Below, piece by piece: positions 9,052 to 18,337 of a stretch of DNA of 64,000 nucleotides. The notes under the pieces are model-generated. The model made no database searches. It was not told the DNA's origin and worked only from the letters and a program-made list of their open reading frames with translations. How positions within the stretch are numbered: position 1 is the first letter of the stretch; each line of letters begins with the position of its first letter. Source of the DNA: Paraburkholderia polaris (GTDB lineage Bacteria > Pseudomonadota > Gammaproteobacteria > Burkholderiales > Burkholderiaceae); contig NZ_JABBGJ010000003.1 of the NCBI RefSeq assembly GCF_012927345.1, positions 1-64,000 on the forward strand, written 5' to 3'. Position numbers and translations under genes: made by a program.

Positions 9052-9324
9052 ATGGACGTTGTTGATTTCGCCGCAGGCGTGTCGTCAGACGGAAGCGAAA
9101 TCGCTTTCCGGTTGCCCGGCCGGATTGGCGGCGCCGAGTGTGCAATTACGCGCGAGGCACTTGAAGTGCATTTCTGGCTGCCAGTGGGTGCCGATACTAG
9201 CCGCATGCTCAGGACGTTCGCCGACGGTCGAAATCGGATTGTCGCGGTCGCGGAAAGGAAAATGCTGGCGCGCCCGGACCAGCCCGTTCGGCTCACCGGC
9301 AATGACTTCATGACAAAACGCTAG
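9052..9324 (+). CDS. DUF1488-family small protein
   Basis: A 90-residue cytoplasmic protein. The order of features matches DUF1488: a short strand segment ('SEIAFRLPG'), 'CAITREALEVHFW', then 'MLRTFADGRNRIVAVAERK' (I-x-x-x-A-E-R-K helix). The ATG at 9052 follows a CGAGG element; a GTG directly before it is an alternative. The role of the family is unknown. It stands alone between the IS6 debris and the LysR cluster and is convergent with the LysR gene. Confidence 0.65.
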   Translation: MDVVDFAAGVSSDGSEIAFRLPGRIGGAECAITREALEVHFWLPVGADTSRMLRTFADGRNRIVAVAERKMLARPDQPVRLTGNDFMTKR

Positions 9325-9357
9325 ACAATCGGCTTGCGCGAGGGCGGAACGCTCAAG

Positions 9358-10338
9358 CTATCGCGCTGCACTCCGCCGGCGCGATAGTTTGCCTGAAGTC
9401 TTCTTTTCCGCGGCGCTAGCCAGTTCAACCGCTGGCAAACCCTGTGCCGTCTCCCTCAGCAGGGTGCGCAACCATGAGATCGCGGGGTCGCGTTCCTGAT
9501 ATTTGTGCCACTGAACCTTCTCCGCAAACGCAGGAATTTCGACCGGACATTGCAGGATTCGCAGAGGAAATCGCTGTGCCATCTGCAAGGCTAAGCGTGT
9601 CGGAAGCGTGGCGATTCTCGATGTGCCGAGGAGGAGTTCCGGGACAAGTGTGAAGGTCGGCGAAATCACGTCCTGCCGGCGAGCGCGTTCGCCTGCGGAA
9701 ATCATCCGTGCATCGTAGGTCACCCGCCTGCCGCCTCCCCATTCGACACCCACATGCGCTAGTTCAAAGTACTGATCGGCGGTGATCGTGCGGCCTTTCA
9801 CCGGATGGTCCGCGCAGACCAGGCACGAAAACGTGTCTTCAAACAATATCTCAGCTGGATGCCCCGCAACCGTGTTGAATACCGGTGCGATCAGCAACTC
9901 CACTTCGCCTCTCTCAAGATGTTCCGGCGACTGTGGGCTGATCGCTCTCAAGTCGAATTGCATCAATGGCGCGAGCGTTGCCGCCTTTCTCACGACTTCG
10001 GAAAGAAACACGCTGATCACGTAGTCGGACGACTCTATCGTGAAGCGTCGTGTCGAAGTCGCCGGATCGAACGTGGGTCGGGCCCGCGTGATCGTCTGGA
10101 TTTGCAGCAGAACTTCCCTGACCGGCTTGACCAGTTCAGTCGCAAGTGGCGTCAGAACCTGAGTCTTTCCCACGGGCACCAGAAGCTCATCTTCGAAGTA
10201 TTCGCGCAGGCGGGCGAGGGAGCAACTCGTTGCGGGCTGGCTGAGAAACAGTTGTTCGGCCGCGCGGCCGACGCTGCGAGTGGACAGGATCGCATCGAGC
10301 ACGACCAGCTGGTTGAGGTCCAGTTTATTGAAGCGCAT
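9358..10338 (-). CDS. LysR-family regulator of the adjoining catabolic cluster
   Basis: A 326-residue LysR regulator. It has an N-terminal winged helix-turn-helix (about residues 7-66, 'AILSTRSVGRAAEQLFLSQP') and a C-terminal effector-binding domain (about 90-300). The N terminus 'FNKLDLNQLVVLDAIL' resembles the NodD/NahR subgroup, which respond to aromatic inducers. It is divergent from the MFS gene at 10469. The intergenic palindrome 10371-10396 is its likely binding site. The inducer is unknown but probably a substrate or intermediate of the cluster. Confidence 0.88.
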   Translation of the reverse strand: MRFNKLDLNQLVVLDAILSTRSVGRAAEQLFLSQPATSCSLARLREYFEDELLVPVGKTQVLTPLATELVKPVREVLLQIQTITRARPTFDPATSTRRFTIESSDYVISVFLSEVVRKAATLAPLMQFDLRAISPQSPEHLERGEVELLIAPVFNTVAGHPAEILFEDTFSCLVCADHPVKGRTITADQYFELAHVGVEWGGGRRVTYDARMISAGERARRQDVISPTFTLVPELLLGTSRIATLPTRLALQMAQRFPLRILQCPVEIPAFAEKVQWHKYQERDPAISWLRTLLRETAQGLPAVELASAAEKKTSGKLSRRRSAAR

Positions 10339-10370
10339 CTTCGTCTGACCTTTACGGAATCAATGCTCTG

Positions 10371-10396
10371 CATTTAAACAATAAATTTTGTAAATG
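10371..10396. promoter_or_regulatory. Candidate LysR binding palindrome
   Basis: CATTTA at 10371-10376 and TAAATG at 10391-10396 form a dyad spaced by 14 AT-rich bases in the divergent region between LysR and MFS. Position and size fit a LysR-family site; this is inference from sequence. Confidence 0.45.
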
Positions 10397-10468
10397 TCTC
10401 CTGAAATCTATACTTGCTGCAAATAGCGGCCCTCTGTGGCGCGCACAAAACCTTCGGAGACAGAGAAT

Positions 10469-11815
10469 ATGGAGGACCGTCGTAACCGCAAGTCGATTCT
10501 GCGGCAGTGGGGGCTGGTTGCCTGCCTCACCGTCGTGAGCATGCTGGCTCAGATCGACAAGAACATCCTCGTGCTGATGGTGGGGCCGATTCAACGGGAC
10601 TTCGGCGCGAGCGACGTCCAGATCAGCCTGCTTATCGGCGCGGCATTTGCCGTTGCCAACATTGTGGTCGGGCTGCCGTCTGGCTGGTTGGCGGATCGAT
10701 TCAACCGGCGCGTTGTCATTGCCGTGGGCGTCGCGATCTGGTCGTTTGCCGTGGCGTCCAACGCAGTCGCATCGGGGTTCGCGGCGCTTCTCGTGGCGCG
10801 CATCATCGTGGGCGGTGCGGAGGCATTGATTCCGCCTTCTTCCTACTCGTTGATTCGCGACGGGGTCGACGAACAACGTCGAGCGCGCGCGTTGTCGGTG
10901 TACACGATGTCGCTGATGCTCGGAACCGGATTGTCGCTCGTACTGGGCGGCCCGTTGCTAGGTGCAGTCCAGTCCGCGGGTATCCGCTCGATTCCCTTCA
11001 TCGGGACGGTCTCGCCGTGGCAGGTCACGTTGTTTCTGATCGGCGTCGTCGGGCTGCCCATGAGTCTGCTCATTTTTCTTGCGAAGGAGCCGGGGCGGCA
11101 ACAAGACGCGTCCTCGAATGCGAGCCGCAGTCTGGCGGGTGTCGGCCGCTATCTCGTCATCAATCGGGCCATATTTCTGCCGCTGATCCTGTTCGCTGTC
11201 TCGCACGCGATGATTACCTTCGGTCTTGGAAGCTGGATGCCAACCATGACCGCACGCCGCTTTCATCTCGGTCTGCGGGACATCGGCCTGATGCAGGGCG
11301 GCCTGTTACTGACGATGGGGCCGCTCGGTTTGTGGCTCGCCGGTATGGCGATGGACCGGAAAGGGGGCAGGAGCCTGGCGGGCGTTGCGCTTGTCGGCAT
11401 GCTCGTGACCATTGCTGTGACGACGCTGACAGTCGTGATGTGCCTGATCGGATCGGTGACTGCGTTCTGGATGGTCGATGCCACGGTGGTGCTGTTCTCA
11501 TGGACATTTATGGCCGTCACATCGACGGTGGTTGCGAAAACCGCGCCTGCATCGATAGTCGGCGCCGTCATGGCGATCGTCCTCGTGCTGAACGGGCTGA
11601 TCGGACAAGGCGGCTCGCCCACGTTGATCGCACTGGTCAGCCAGCATGTATTTGGCGGAGGCCCCGATGCGTTGCCTCGTGCGATGGCTTCGGTATTCGC
11701 CGTGGCGGGCGCCGTCGCGCTCTGGGCTGCGGTGGTGCTTTACCGCAACTTTCTTCGTCGGGATCGAGTCATCGATCCTGTGGCGTTGAGAGTTCAAATC
11801 GGCGACGCTCGGTGA
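10469..11815 (+). CDS. MFS transporter, probable uptake of the cluster substrate
   Basis: A 448-residue MFS protein with about 12 helices. 'DKNILVLMVGPIQRDF' in helix 1 and 'GWLADRFNRRVV' in loop 2-3 resemble the Spns/anion-symporter type carriers found in aromatic acid gene clusters. A GGAGA site lies upstream of the ATG at 10469; a GTG at 10436 is an in-frame alternative. It is divergent from the LysR gene and is followed by a porin and three catabolic enzymes, which suggests import of an organic acid or aromatic compound across the inner membrane. Confidence 0.85.
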   Translation: MEDRRNRKSILRQWGLVACLTVVSMLAQIDKNILVLMVGPIQRDFGASDVQISLLIGAAFAVANIVVGLPSGWLADRFNRRVVIAVGVAIWSFAVASNAVASGFAALLVARIIVGGAEALIPPSSYSLIRDGVDEQRRARALSVYTMSLMLGTGLSLVLGGPLLGAVQSAGIRSIPFIGTVSPWQVTLFLIGVVGLPMSLLIFLAKEPGRQQDASSNASRSLAGVGRYLVINRAIFLPLILFAVSHAMITFGLGSWMPTMTARRFHLGLRDIGLMQGGLLLTMGPLGLWLAGMAMDRKGGRSLAGVALVGMLVTIAVTTLTVVMCLIGSVTAFWMVDATVVLFSWTFMAVTSTVVAKTAPASIVGAVMAIVLVLNGLIGQGGSPTLIALVSQHVFGGGPDALPRAMASVFAVAGAVALWAAVVLYRNFLRRDRVIDPVALRVQIGDAR

Positions 11816-11955
11816 AAACTGAACCTTCGGTCAAATGAAGTGTGGAAGATGCCGTCGCTAAAGAGCGATTGGTTTGATCCCGGTTCGAGTCGCGAATCGC
11901 AGCGATAGCGGTCGTATCTGAATCGGGCTTATAGAGGATGTGAGGAGACGTGGAA

Positions 11956-13020
11956 GTGAAAATAAAATTATTGATTAGTATAACGATGTATATGGCTATT
12001 TCAGGCAGTGCTTGCGCCCAGTCGAGCGTGACCCTTTCCGGTTTGCTCGGCACGGGCATTGCGTACAGCAACAACGCTGGCAAGGGCAGTAGCCTGTATC
12101 AGATGACGGGGACCCATGCGGTGCCGTTCTGGGCAATATCGGGCAGGGAGGAACTGGACACGGATTCATCCGCGTTCTTTCGCCTTAGCCAATATGCTTT
12201 TATTAACAATGGCACGAGTTCGCCTTTCGAAAGCTACCTTGGTCTGAAATCCAACCGGGTGGGTACGGTCACGCTGGGGTCCATGTACGACCTTCTTGCC
12301 GATCTCGTTCCCTTCACGTCTGAACGTTTCACCTCTTTTCTGGCGACCCATCCTGGCAATCTGGACCGGACTGTCGGCAACTCGCTCAACAACCTGATCA
12401 AGTACAAGTCGCCTGTGTTCGGCGGCGCGCTCCAGTTTGGCGCTCAGTATGGATTCGGACAGCAGGGTTCAACGACCAACACCGGTCGCACGGTTGGCGC
12501 CGAGGCCAGCTTCACAAGCGGCCCGTTCCAGTCCGTGCTCGTTTGGGAATCAGTAGATGGCGTCCCGTATGCGCCGTACACCCGGCTAGGCGTGAGCGAG
12601 TTGTATGGCATCAATTTCGCCGCCAATCCCTCGCGGACCGTTAGCCAGAACCAGAACACGACAACGCTCGGCGTGGCCTACGCCGGCGACACGGTGCGTG
12701 TCATGGGCAACTACAGCTATACGCACCTGACAGCCGCCGGCCAATCGGAAACGGCGCAGACCATCGATGTCGGCGGCTACAAGTACATCACGACGCAAAC
12801 GCGCATCGGCGGCGGCTATTCATACACGAAGCTGGATACCTACAAATGGAACCAGCTTCACGCGCATCTCGACTACGCGCTTTCGAAGCGCACGAGCCTC
12901 TACGTGCTTAGCGTGCTGCAACTAGCCGGTAGTGGACAACTGGCGGTGCTTCGTAATCAGGCGCCAGCGTCAACGTCCCGACAACTGGAGCTTGAAGTCG
13001 GGATGACGCATCTTTTTTAA
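11956..13020 (+). CDS. Gram-negative porin (OmpC-like, Burkholderia type)
   Basis: About 354 residues. The signal peptide ends at SACA-QSS, then the porin opening 'SSVTLSGLLGTGIAYSNN'. Alternating beta-strand pattern throughout, 'FRLSQYAFINNGTSSPFESYLGLKSNRVGTVTLGSMYD' region (loop 3 type) and a C-terminal phenylalanine (MTHLF), the BAM recognition signal. The GTG at 11956 has GAGGAG with 8-base spacing; a GTG at 11950 is less well placed. A trimeric outer-membrane channel, presumably helping the catabolic substrate enter the periplasm. Proteins of this family are common in Burkholderia and usually sit beside specific transport genes. Confidence 0.88.
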   Translation: MKIKLLISITMYMAISGSACAQSSVTLSGLLGTGIAYSNNAGKGSSLYQMTGTHAVPFWAISGREELDTDSSAFFRLSQYAFINNGTSSPFESYLGLKSNRVGTVTLGSMYDLLADLVPFTSERFTSFLATHPGNLDRTVGNSLNNLIKYKSPVFGGALQFGAQYGFGQQGSTTNTGRTVGAEASFTSGPFQSVLVWESVDGVPYAPYTRLGVSELYGINFAANPSRTVSQNQNTTTLGVAYAGDTVRVMGNYSYTHLTAAGQSETAQTIDVGGYKYITTQTRIGGGYSYTKLDTYKWNQLHAHLDYALSKRTSLYVLSVLQLAGSGQLAVLRNQAPASTSRQLELEVGMTHLF

Positions 13021-13133
13021 GTAAGGCGGCTGTCTTAGCCGGTATGGCGTCCTGGTCATAACGGTTTGGTCGCGTTCGGAGTGACGGGATCGCGGTACAG
13101 GGTCCCTATCCACAAAGTAGATGGAGAAATACG

Positions 13134-14642
13134 ATGCAGTGGGATGTCATTGTGGTCGGCGGCGGTCCGTCGGGCCTTACTGTTGCCGCGGAACTGGCGG
13201 GAGCGGGCGTCAAGACGCTGGTGCTGGAGCGGCGTACTGAGGGTGTCCAGTCACGCGCCGGGACGATCCTACCGCGCGTGCTGGAGTTGTTCCACGCGCG
13301 AGGTATCGCGGACAGGTTCATCGAGAAAACACGCAAGATCGCCGATTACCCGTTCCGTCCGTCCCACATCTGGGCAGGCTTCCATCCGATCGAATGGAAG
13401 TATCTGGAAACGCGCTTTGGTTTCACGTTGGGATTGCCACAGAACCTGACCGAAGAAGTTCTGTGGGACTGGGCGGTGGAAAGTGGCGTGAATGTGCAGC
13501 GAGGCGCTGAAGTGCGGGACGTCCGCCAGCATGCCGACGGTGTCGAGGTCGACGTGGCCGATGTGGCCGACGCCTCCGGTGTCATCTCGACGCTGCGCGC
13601 GCAGTATCTGATCGGTGCCGACGGCGGCCGCAGCACCGTCCGTTCGAAAGTCGGCCTGCCGTTCGAAGGCCGCTCCGGTACGTTCCGCGGCATCGTGCTC
13701 GATGCCGAATTGAAGGCGCCGTGGCCCGGCGGCCGGATCAATGTCGACAACGAAATGGGCTGGGTGCGCGGCTACACCTTTGGCGAAGGGATTACCCGCT
13801 TCAATATCGTTCACCGTGACCGCCGCCATGCGCCGAAAGACGAGCCCGTTACGCTCGAGGAAGCGTTGCAGTGCATTCGTGATGTGCATGGTACCGATTA
13901 CGGCATCGAGAAGTATCGCTGGGCATCGCGGTTCGATGACCAGATGCGTGCGGTGCCGAGCTTGCGTCAGGGACGTACGTTCCTGGTTGGCGAATCCGCG
14001 CGTATTCATTACCCGGCAAGCGGTGTGGGCATGAATTTCTGTCTGCAGGACGCTTTCAATCTCGGCTGGAAACTCGCGAACGTAATCAACGGTGTGGCGG
14101 ATGTGACCACGCTCGACACTTACGACACGGAACGTCTTCCCGTCATGCATGCGCTCCTCGATAGCGTGAAGGCGCAGTGCGTGCTTCAGTTCAATTTCGA
14201 TCCGGAGGCGGTGGCCCTCAAGCGTCGCATGCAGGAGCACATTGTTCCGCTGCCTGATGTGCAACGCAAGCTGGTGCTGGAATTATGCGGTCTGGAAGCG
14301 CCTTATCCGCGCGACGCAGATTGCCATCCGCTAACGGGCCTGCGGTGTCCCGACTTCGATCTCGTGTTGCTTGACGGACGTTCTGTCGCGGTGACGCAGA
14401 CGTTGCGAAGCCGGCACTTCGTGTTGCTCGATCTCGAGGGATTCAGCCGCCAGTTCGAAACACTCGATGTGTCCGGGTTGCCGGTCACGGTGTTGCAGGC
14501 ACGCGCCGCACAGAGTCCCGCGTCGATGGACGGCGTGAAGGCACTGCTGGTGCGCCCGGATGGTTACGTGGCGTGGGCCAGCACAGAGGTGGGGTGTGCC
14601 GCCGAAGCCGAAGCGCAAATCGGCAAATGGCTGAAGCGGTGA
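13134..14642 (+). CDS. FAD-dependent monooxygenase (PHBH/TfdB/PheA-type hydroxylase)
   Basis: A 502-residue flavoprotein hydroxylase. It has the ADP-binding GGGPSG motif (residues 9-14) and the DG motif 'GADGGRSTVR' (about 160). The ribose-binding block 'FLVGESARIHYPASGVGMN' (about 284-302) is where most members have G-D. A thioredoxin-like C-terminal domain (about 400-500) is as in TfdB/PheA. Such enzymes use NAD(P)H and O2 to hydroxylate aromatic or heterocyclic rings without a separate reductase. Unusual: the conserved aspartate of the GD motif is glutamate here. It is one base from the amidohydrolase start, so the two are co-translated. Confidence 0.88.
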   Translation: MQWDVIVVGGGPSGLTVAAELAGAGVKTLVLERRTEGVQSRAGTILPRVLELFHARGIADRFIEKTRKIADYPFRPSHIWAGFHPIEWKYLETRFGFTLGLPQNLTEEVLWDWAVESGVNVQRGAEVRDVRQHADGVEVDVADVADASGVISTLRAQYLIGADGGRSTVRSKVGLPFEGRSGTFRGIVLDAELKAPWPGGRINVDNEMGWVRGYTFGEGITRFNIVHRDRRHAPKDEPVTLEEALQCIRDVHGTDYGIEKYRWASRFDDQMRAVPSLRQGRTFLVGESARIHYPASGVGMNFCLQDAFNLGWKLANVINGVADVTTLDTYDTERLPVMHALLDSVKAQCVLQFNFDPEAVALKRRMQEHIVPLPDVQRKLVLELCGLEAPYPRDADCHPLTGLRCPDFDLVLLDGRSVAVTQTLRSRHFVLLDLEGFSRQFETLDVSGLPVTVLQARAAQSPASMDGVKALLVRPDGYVAWASTEVGCAAEAEAQIGKWLKR

Positions 14643-14643
14643 C

Positions 14644-15984
14644 ATGATGAATGAGCAACGAATTCTGCTGACAGGTGGCTGGATCCTGAGTATGGACCCG
14701 GCAATCGGCGACCTGCGTAAAGGCGACATTCTCATCGAGGGGACGGACATCATTGCCGTCGAGCCTCATATCGACGCGCCCGATGCCGTGCATGTCGACG
14801 CGCGCGGCATGATCGTGCTGCCTGGATTTGTCGATACGCATCGCCATACATGGCAAACCTGCGTGCGCCATCGCTATGCGGATATCGATCCGCAGATTTA
14901 CTTCGCCGAGATGCTGGGCGCCAAAGGCGCTGCGTTCCGGCCTGAGGATGTCTACATCGGCACGATGCTCGGCGCCGTTTCCGCGCTGGACGGCGGTATC
15001 ACCACGATGCTCGACTGGTCGCATGTGCAGAACACGCCCGAGCATGCGGATGCGGCTATTCTGGGCTTGCGCGACGCAAACATTCGCGGCGTGTTTGCTC
15101 ACGGCTGGCCGTTGGTCGACGGTGCTTCGTGGATGTTCGACAGCCAGCGCGGCCATCCCGATGACATCCGGCGCCTGCGCGAACGATTCTTTTCGTCAGA
15201 CGATCAACTGCTCACGCTGGCGATGGCGGCGCGCGGCCCCGAAATGGCGCGTCGCGACGTCTGGCTTGATGATCTGCGACTCGCTCGCGAACTCGACATC
15301 CGCTCGACCATCCATATGGGCGCCTACGCACGCAACGCGTCCGTGAGGGCCATTGCACAGATGCACGACGCCGGCGTATTGAGCGACGACCTGACGTTCG
15401 TGCATTGCTGTTTTTGCGGTGCGGACGAGATTGCGATGATGGCCGATGCTGGGGTCAGCGCCTCGCTCGGCGTGCATTGCGAATTGAATGCGCAAGGCAT
15501 CGGCGACATTCCGCTCGATCGACTGTTGGCAGTTGGCATCCGGCCCAGTCTGAGCGGCGACACCGAAACGAAATGCTCGGGCGACATGTTCACGCAGATG
15601 CGGCACGCGTTCGCCTATTACCGTTCGTGGATGGGCGGCAACCACTCGAACGTGGCGAACGCACCGGCCACGCTGTCGATGCGCGACGTCCTCGAATTCG
15701 CCACGGTCGCGGGCGCACGCGCGAACGGCCTTGCTCACAAAGTCGGTTCGCTCACGCCAGGCAAACAGGCCGACATCATCATGATTCGCGGCGACGACCT
15801 CAATCTCACGCCGGTTTCCGACGCAGTGGGCGCCGTTGTGCTGGCCGCCCATCCGGGCAATGTGGACACGGTTTTCGTCGCGGGACGGGCGGTGAAGCGG
15901 CACGGCCACATGCTGGATGTCGACCTCGACGCGCTACGGCAACGCGCGGTTGCCTCCCAGCAGTACATTCTCGGATTGCAATGA
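14644..15984 (+). CDS. TRZ/ATZ-type amidohydrolase (chlorohydrolase/deaminase superfamily)
   Basis: A 446-residue metal-dependent hydrolase. Metal ligands visible are H66 and H68 (VDTHRH), a His in 'STIHMG' (about 224), H254 (FVHC) and D306 (SGDTE). The C-terminal 'GSLTPGKQADIIMI' block is standard for the family (cytosine deaminase, AtzA-like). It would open or deaminate an amide, amidine or ring C-N bond. It lies between the flavin hydroxylase and an esterase (its stop overlaps the esterase ATG as ATGA), suggesting consecutive steps on a nitrogen-containing compound. The substrate cannot be read from sequence. Confidence 0.87.
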   Translation: MMNEQRILLTGGWILSMDPAIGDLRKGDILIEGTDIIAVEPHIDAPDAVHVDARGMIVLPGFVDTHRHTWQTCVRHRYADIDPQIYFAEMLGAKGAAFRPEDVYIGTMLGAVSALDGGITTMLDWSHVQNTPEHADAAILGLRDANIRGVFAHGWPLVDGASWMFDSQRGHPDDIRRLRERFFSSDDQLLTLAMAARGPEMARRDVWLDDLRLARELDIRSTIHMGAYARNASVRAIAQMHDAGVLSDDLTFVHCCFCGADEIAMMADAGVSASLGVHCELNAQGIGDIPLDRLLAVGIRPSLSGDTETKCSGDMFTQMRHAFAYYRSWMGGNHSNVANAPATLSMRDVLEFATVAGARANGLAHKVGSLTPGKQADIIMIRGDDLNLTPVSDAVGAVVLAAHPGNVDTVFVAGRAVKRHGHMLDVDLDALRQRAVASQQYILGLQ

Positions 15985-16970
15985 GACATACCACCATGCC
16001 TGTGCCGCTCGATCCTGAGTTGGCCGCTATTGTGTCAGCCATGCGAGCCGCTAACGCCCCGCCGCCGTTTTCCGGCACGCCTGAGCAAGCTCGCGAGCGG
16101 ATGCGGCGCGCCATCATGGCGGCGCGCGAACGCTTTCCGCTGCCCATCGTCGGCACGGTTGAAGATGCACTCGCTGAGTTCGACCGTGCCCACGTGCCGG
16201 TGCGCGTCTATCGTCCGCAAGATGCGCAACCTGGGCTGGCGACGGTCGTGTTCTTCCACGGCGGGGGATTCGTGCTCGGCAGCGTCGAATTGATGGACGA
16301 CATTGCACGCAAGCTGTGTCGAGACATGAGCGCGGTCGTTGTATCAGTCGAGTACCGGCTGGCGCCGGAGCATCCGTTTCCTGCCGCCCATGACGACGCG
16401 CTGACGGCCACGTTATGGGCCATTCGCAACGTCACGGCCCTGGGGGGCGATGCGTCGCGCGTTGCGGTGGCGGGGGAGAGCGCCGGCGGCAACCTCGCTG
16501 CTTCGGCCGCCCTGACGCTGCGCGACCGGGGACAACGGCTCGCGGCACAACTGCTCGTGGTGCCTGGAGTCGACCTGGCTCGGGACACCTTGCGGATCGA
16601 AGCGAAACGGAGCGACTTCCCGATGCTGTCGCCTTCGGATCTGCGCGATATCTCGCGGCTTTACATGGGGTTGAACCCGGCGCGGGCGGGGATGTTTCCG
16701 CCGTCGCCCTTGCACGCCGCGGATTTCACTGGGTTGCCACCCGCGGTGATCGCCGTTGCCGGGCAGGACCCGCTGTGTGAGGAAGGACTTGCCTATGCGG
16801 AACGTCTTGCCGCGGCTGGCGTTCCCGTGCAGTTGCACCGGTTCGAAGATATGTTCCATCCATTCTTTGCATTCTTCGACGCGTCAGCAGCGGCGCGCCG
16901 CGCGAACGACGAGATTTGCCACGACTTTGCAGCTTGGCTTGAGCAACATGCGTTGCCCGTCGGCCAGTGA
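15981..16970 (+). CDS. Alpha/beta-hydrolase esterase, hormone-sensitive lipase family
   Basis: A 329-residue esterase. It has the oxyanion motif HGGGF (about residues 92-96), nucleophile elbow GESAGGN with S167, catalytic D263 (GQDPLCEEG) and H293 (MFHPF). It overlaps the amidohydrolase stop by four bases; an ATG five codons on is the alternative start. It probably cleaves a carboxylic ester in the same pathway as the upstream hydroxylase and amidohydrolase. No signal peptide is seen, so it acts in the cytoplasm. It is the last gene of the cluster; the next gene starts 70 bases on with its own ribosome binding site. Confidence 0.88.
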   Translation: MRHTTMPVPLDPELAAIVSAMRAANAPPPFSGTPEQARERMRRAIMAARERFPLPIVGTVEDALAEFDRAHVPVRVYRPQDAQPGLATVVFFHGGGFVLGSVELMDDIARKLCRDMSAVVVSVEYRLAPEHPFPAAHDDALTATLWAIRNVTALGGDASRVAVAGESAGGNLAASAALTLRDRGQRLAAQLLVVPGVDLARDTLRIEAKRSDFPMLSPSDLRDISRLYMGLNPARAGMFPPSPLHAADFTGLPPAVIAVAGQDPLCEEGLAYAERLAAAGVPVQLHRFEDMFHPFFAFFDASAAARRANDEICHDFAAWLEQHALPVGQ

Positions 16971-17040
16971 AAGAGATACCCCAAGCTCACGATTAATGTA
17001 AATTGGTCGTTCTTGAGAGTGCCTTTCAGCGGAGCGACCC

Positions 17041-17685
17041 ATGAAAAACGGAAAACCAAAACTGACGCGTCGGGATGCAGACGGTCTTTTCCCCGACCTG
17101 CAGCAAAGCGGCGCCCATCTCGCTAGCCGGCCTGATAACCCGTTCGGAGAAAAAGTATCCAGAACAACCGATCGACGGGAACGTGACGAGGCGTCGCTTT
17201 GGAAAGATAACCTCGTTACCCTGCCCGCAGCGATTGAGTTGCCTCCGGGTTATAAGTCAGTGTCGCACGTGCGCGACGCGATGGAGCGGGCATGGCGCAT
17301 GAAATGGGTCCGGGAAAGCGGCAATGAGGTCGTCGCGGAATTTCCCGAAGGCTGGACGGCCGTTCGGCCGACAAGCGGAGCAGTGGAGTTAAAGGACGCG
17401 ACCGGCGTGGTCCGCGCCGTATACGGCTGGGCAGGGGATGCTGAAGTGAGGCTTCTGCCACGGTATCGGGTCGAATCGCAGGAGAACAGTTCGAGCGGTC
17501 TCGGCAGTCTGGTTGTCCGTGATCGTGAGAACGGACAGATTCTTGAGCGGTCGTCGACATGGTCTGCTCAGACCGGGACCAACCACCCCGATTGGACCCG
17601 ACTGTCGGCGTGGCTCGACAAGCAGTATCCGCTTCACAGGGATCCGCTGCGGTTCTGGACGGATTGCGAAGCCAATCTCAGTTGA
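17041..17685 (+). CDS. Hypothetical protein, 214 aa
   Basis: I do not recognise this protein. It is hydrophilic with a charged N terminus, no signal peptide and no membrane segment. It is rich in W and R (for example 'AMERAWRMKWVRESG' around residue 82). A GGAG element 8 bases upstream supports the ATG at 17041. Codon usage looks like that of its neighbours, so it is probably expressed. Confidence 0.6.
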   Translation: MKNGKPKLTRRDADGLFPDLQQSGAHLASRPDNPFGEKVSRTTDRRERDEASLWKDNLVTLPAAIELPPGYKSVSHVRDAMERAWRMKWVRESGNEVVAEFPEGWTAVRPTSGAVELKDATGVVRAVYGWAGDAEVRLLPRYRVESQENSSSGLGSLVVRDRENGQILERSSTWSAQTGTNHPDWTRLSAWLDKQYPLHRDPLRFWTDCEANLS

Positions 17686-17768
17686 ATTCGGCTCAACGAA
17701 AGTCCGCGCCCCACCGTCTCTGCCGCGACGCATGCACCCGTGCCGTCGCCATTCGCCAAAACACCATC

Positions 17769-18272
17769 ATGCAACACCTGAAATACCTGACAGGCTATCC
17801 GCCCGCGCTACAGGAAAAAGTCAAAAAGCTGATAGTGGATGACCAACTCGGCCACTACCTCACCGCGCGGTACCCCGGCACGCACAAAGTGCAAACAGAT
17901 CGGGCGCTATACGAATACTGCGCGGAGCTCAAGCGCGAGCATCTTCGCAACGGTGCGCAAATCGACAAAGTCACCTACGACAGCAAGCTCGACGTCGTGC
18001 GCCATGCTCTCGGTCTTCACACGAGCATCTCGCGCGTGCAGGGCGGCAAGCTGAAGGCAAAAAAAGAAATTCGCATCGCGTCGCTATTCAGGGACGCCGC
18101 GCCGGAATTCCTGAAAATGATCGTCGTGCATGAACTTGCTCATCTGAAAGAAAGCGACCATAACAAGGCGTTCTATCGCCTCTGCGAGTTCATGCAACCG
18201 GGTTACCACCAGATCGAATTCGATCTGCGCTTGTATCTCACGCACCGCGATCTGACGAAAAAACAGACCTGA
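17769..18272 (+). CDS. YgjP-like metallopeptidase domain protein (M48-type fold, COG1451)
   Basis: A 167-residue protein with the zinc-peptidase motif HELAH (H121, E122, H125) and a second conserved H131 in 'ESDHNKAFYRLCEFMQPGY', the signature of YgjP/DUF45 proteins. The frame is open further upstream, but the ATG at 17769 gives the expected start. The N-terminal two thirds (about residues 20-110) carry the variable substrate region. Members are cytoplasmic and their biological substrate is unclear. It is convergent with the molybdoenzyme gene. Confidence 0.8.
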   Translation: MQHLKYLTGYPPALQEKVKKLIVDDQLGHYLTARYPGTHKVQTDRALYEYCAELKREHLRNGAQIDKVTYDSKLDVVRHALGLHTSISRVQGGKLKAKKEIRIASLFRDAAPEFLKMIVVHELAHLKESDHNKAFYRLCEFMQPGYHQIEFDLRLYLTHRDLTKKQT

Positions 18273-18337
18273 GCGTCAAGCTTCAGGTGCAGAGCTTCGG
18301 GCGGCGCCCACTACCCGCCACCCGGAGCGGCACTACA

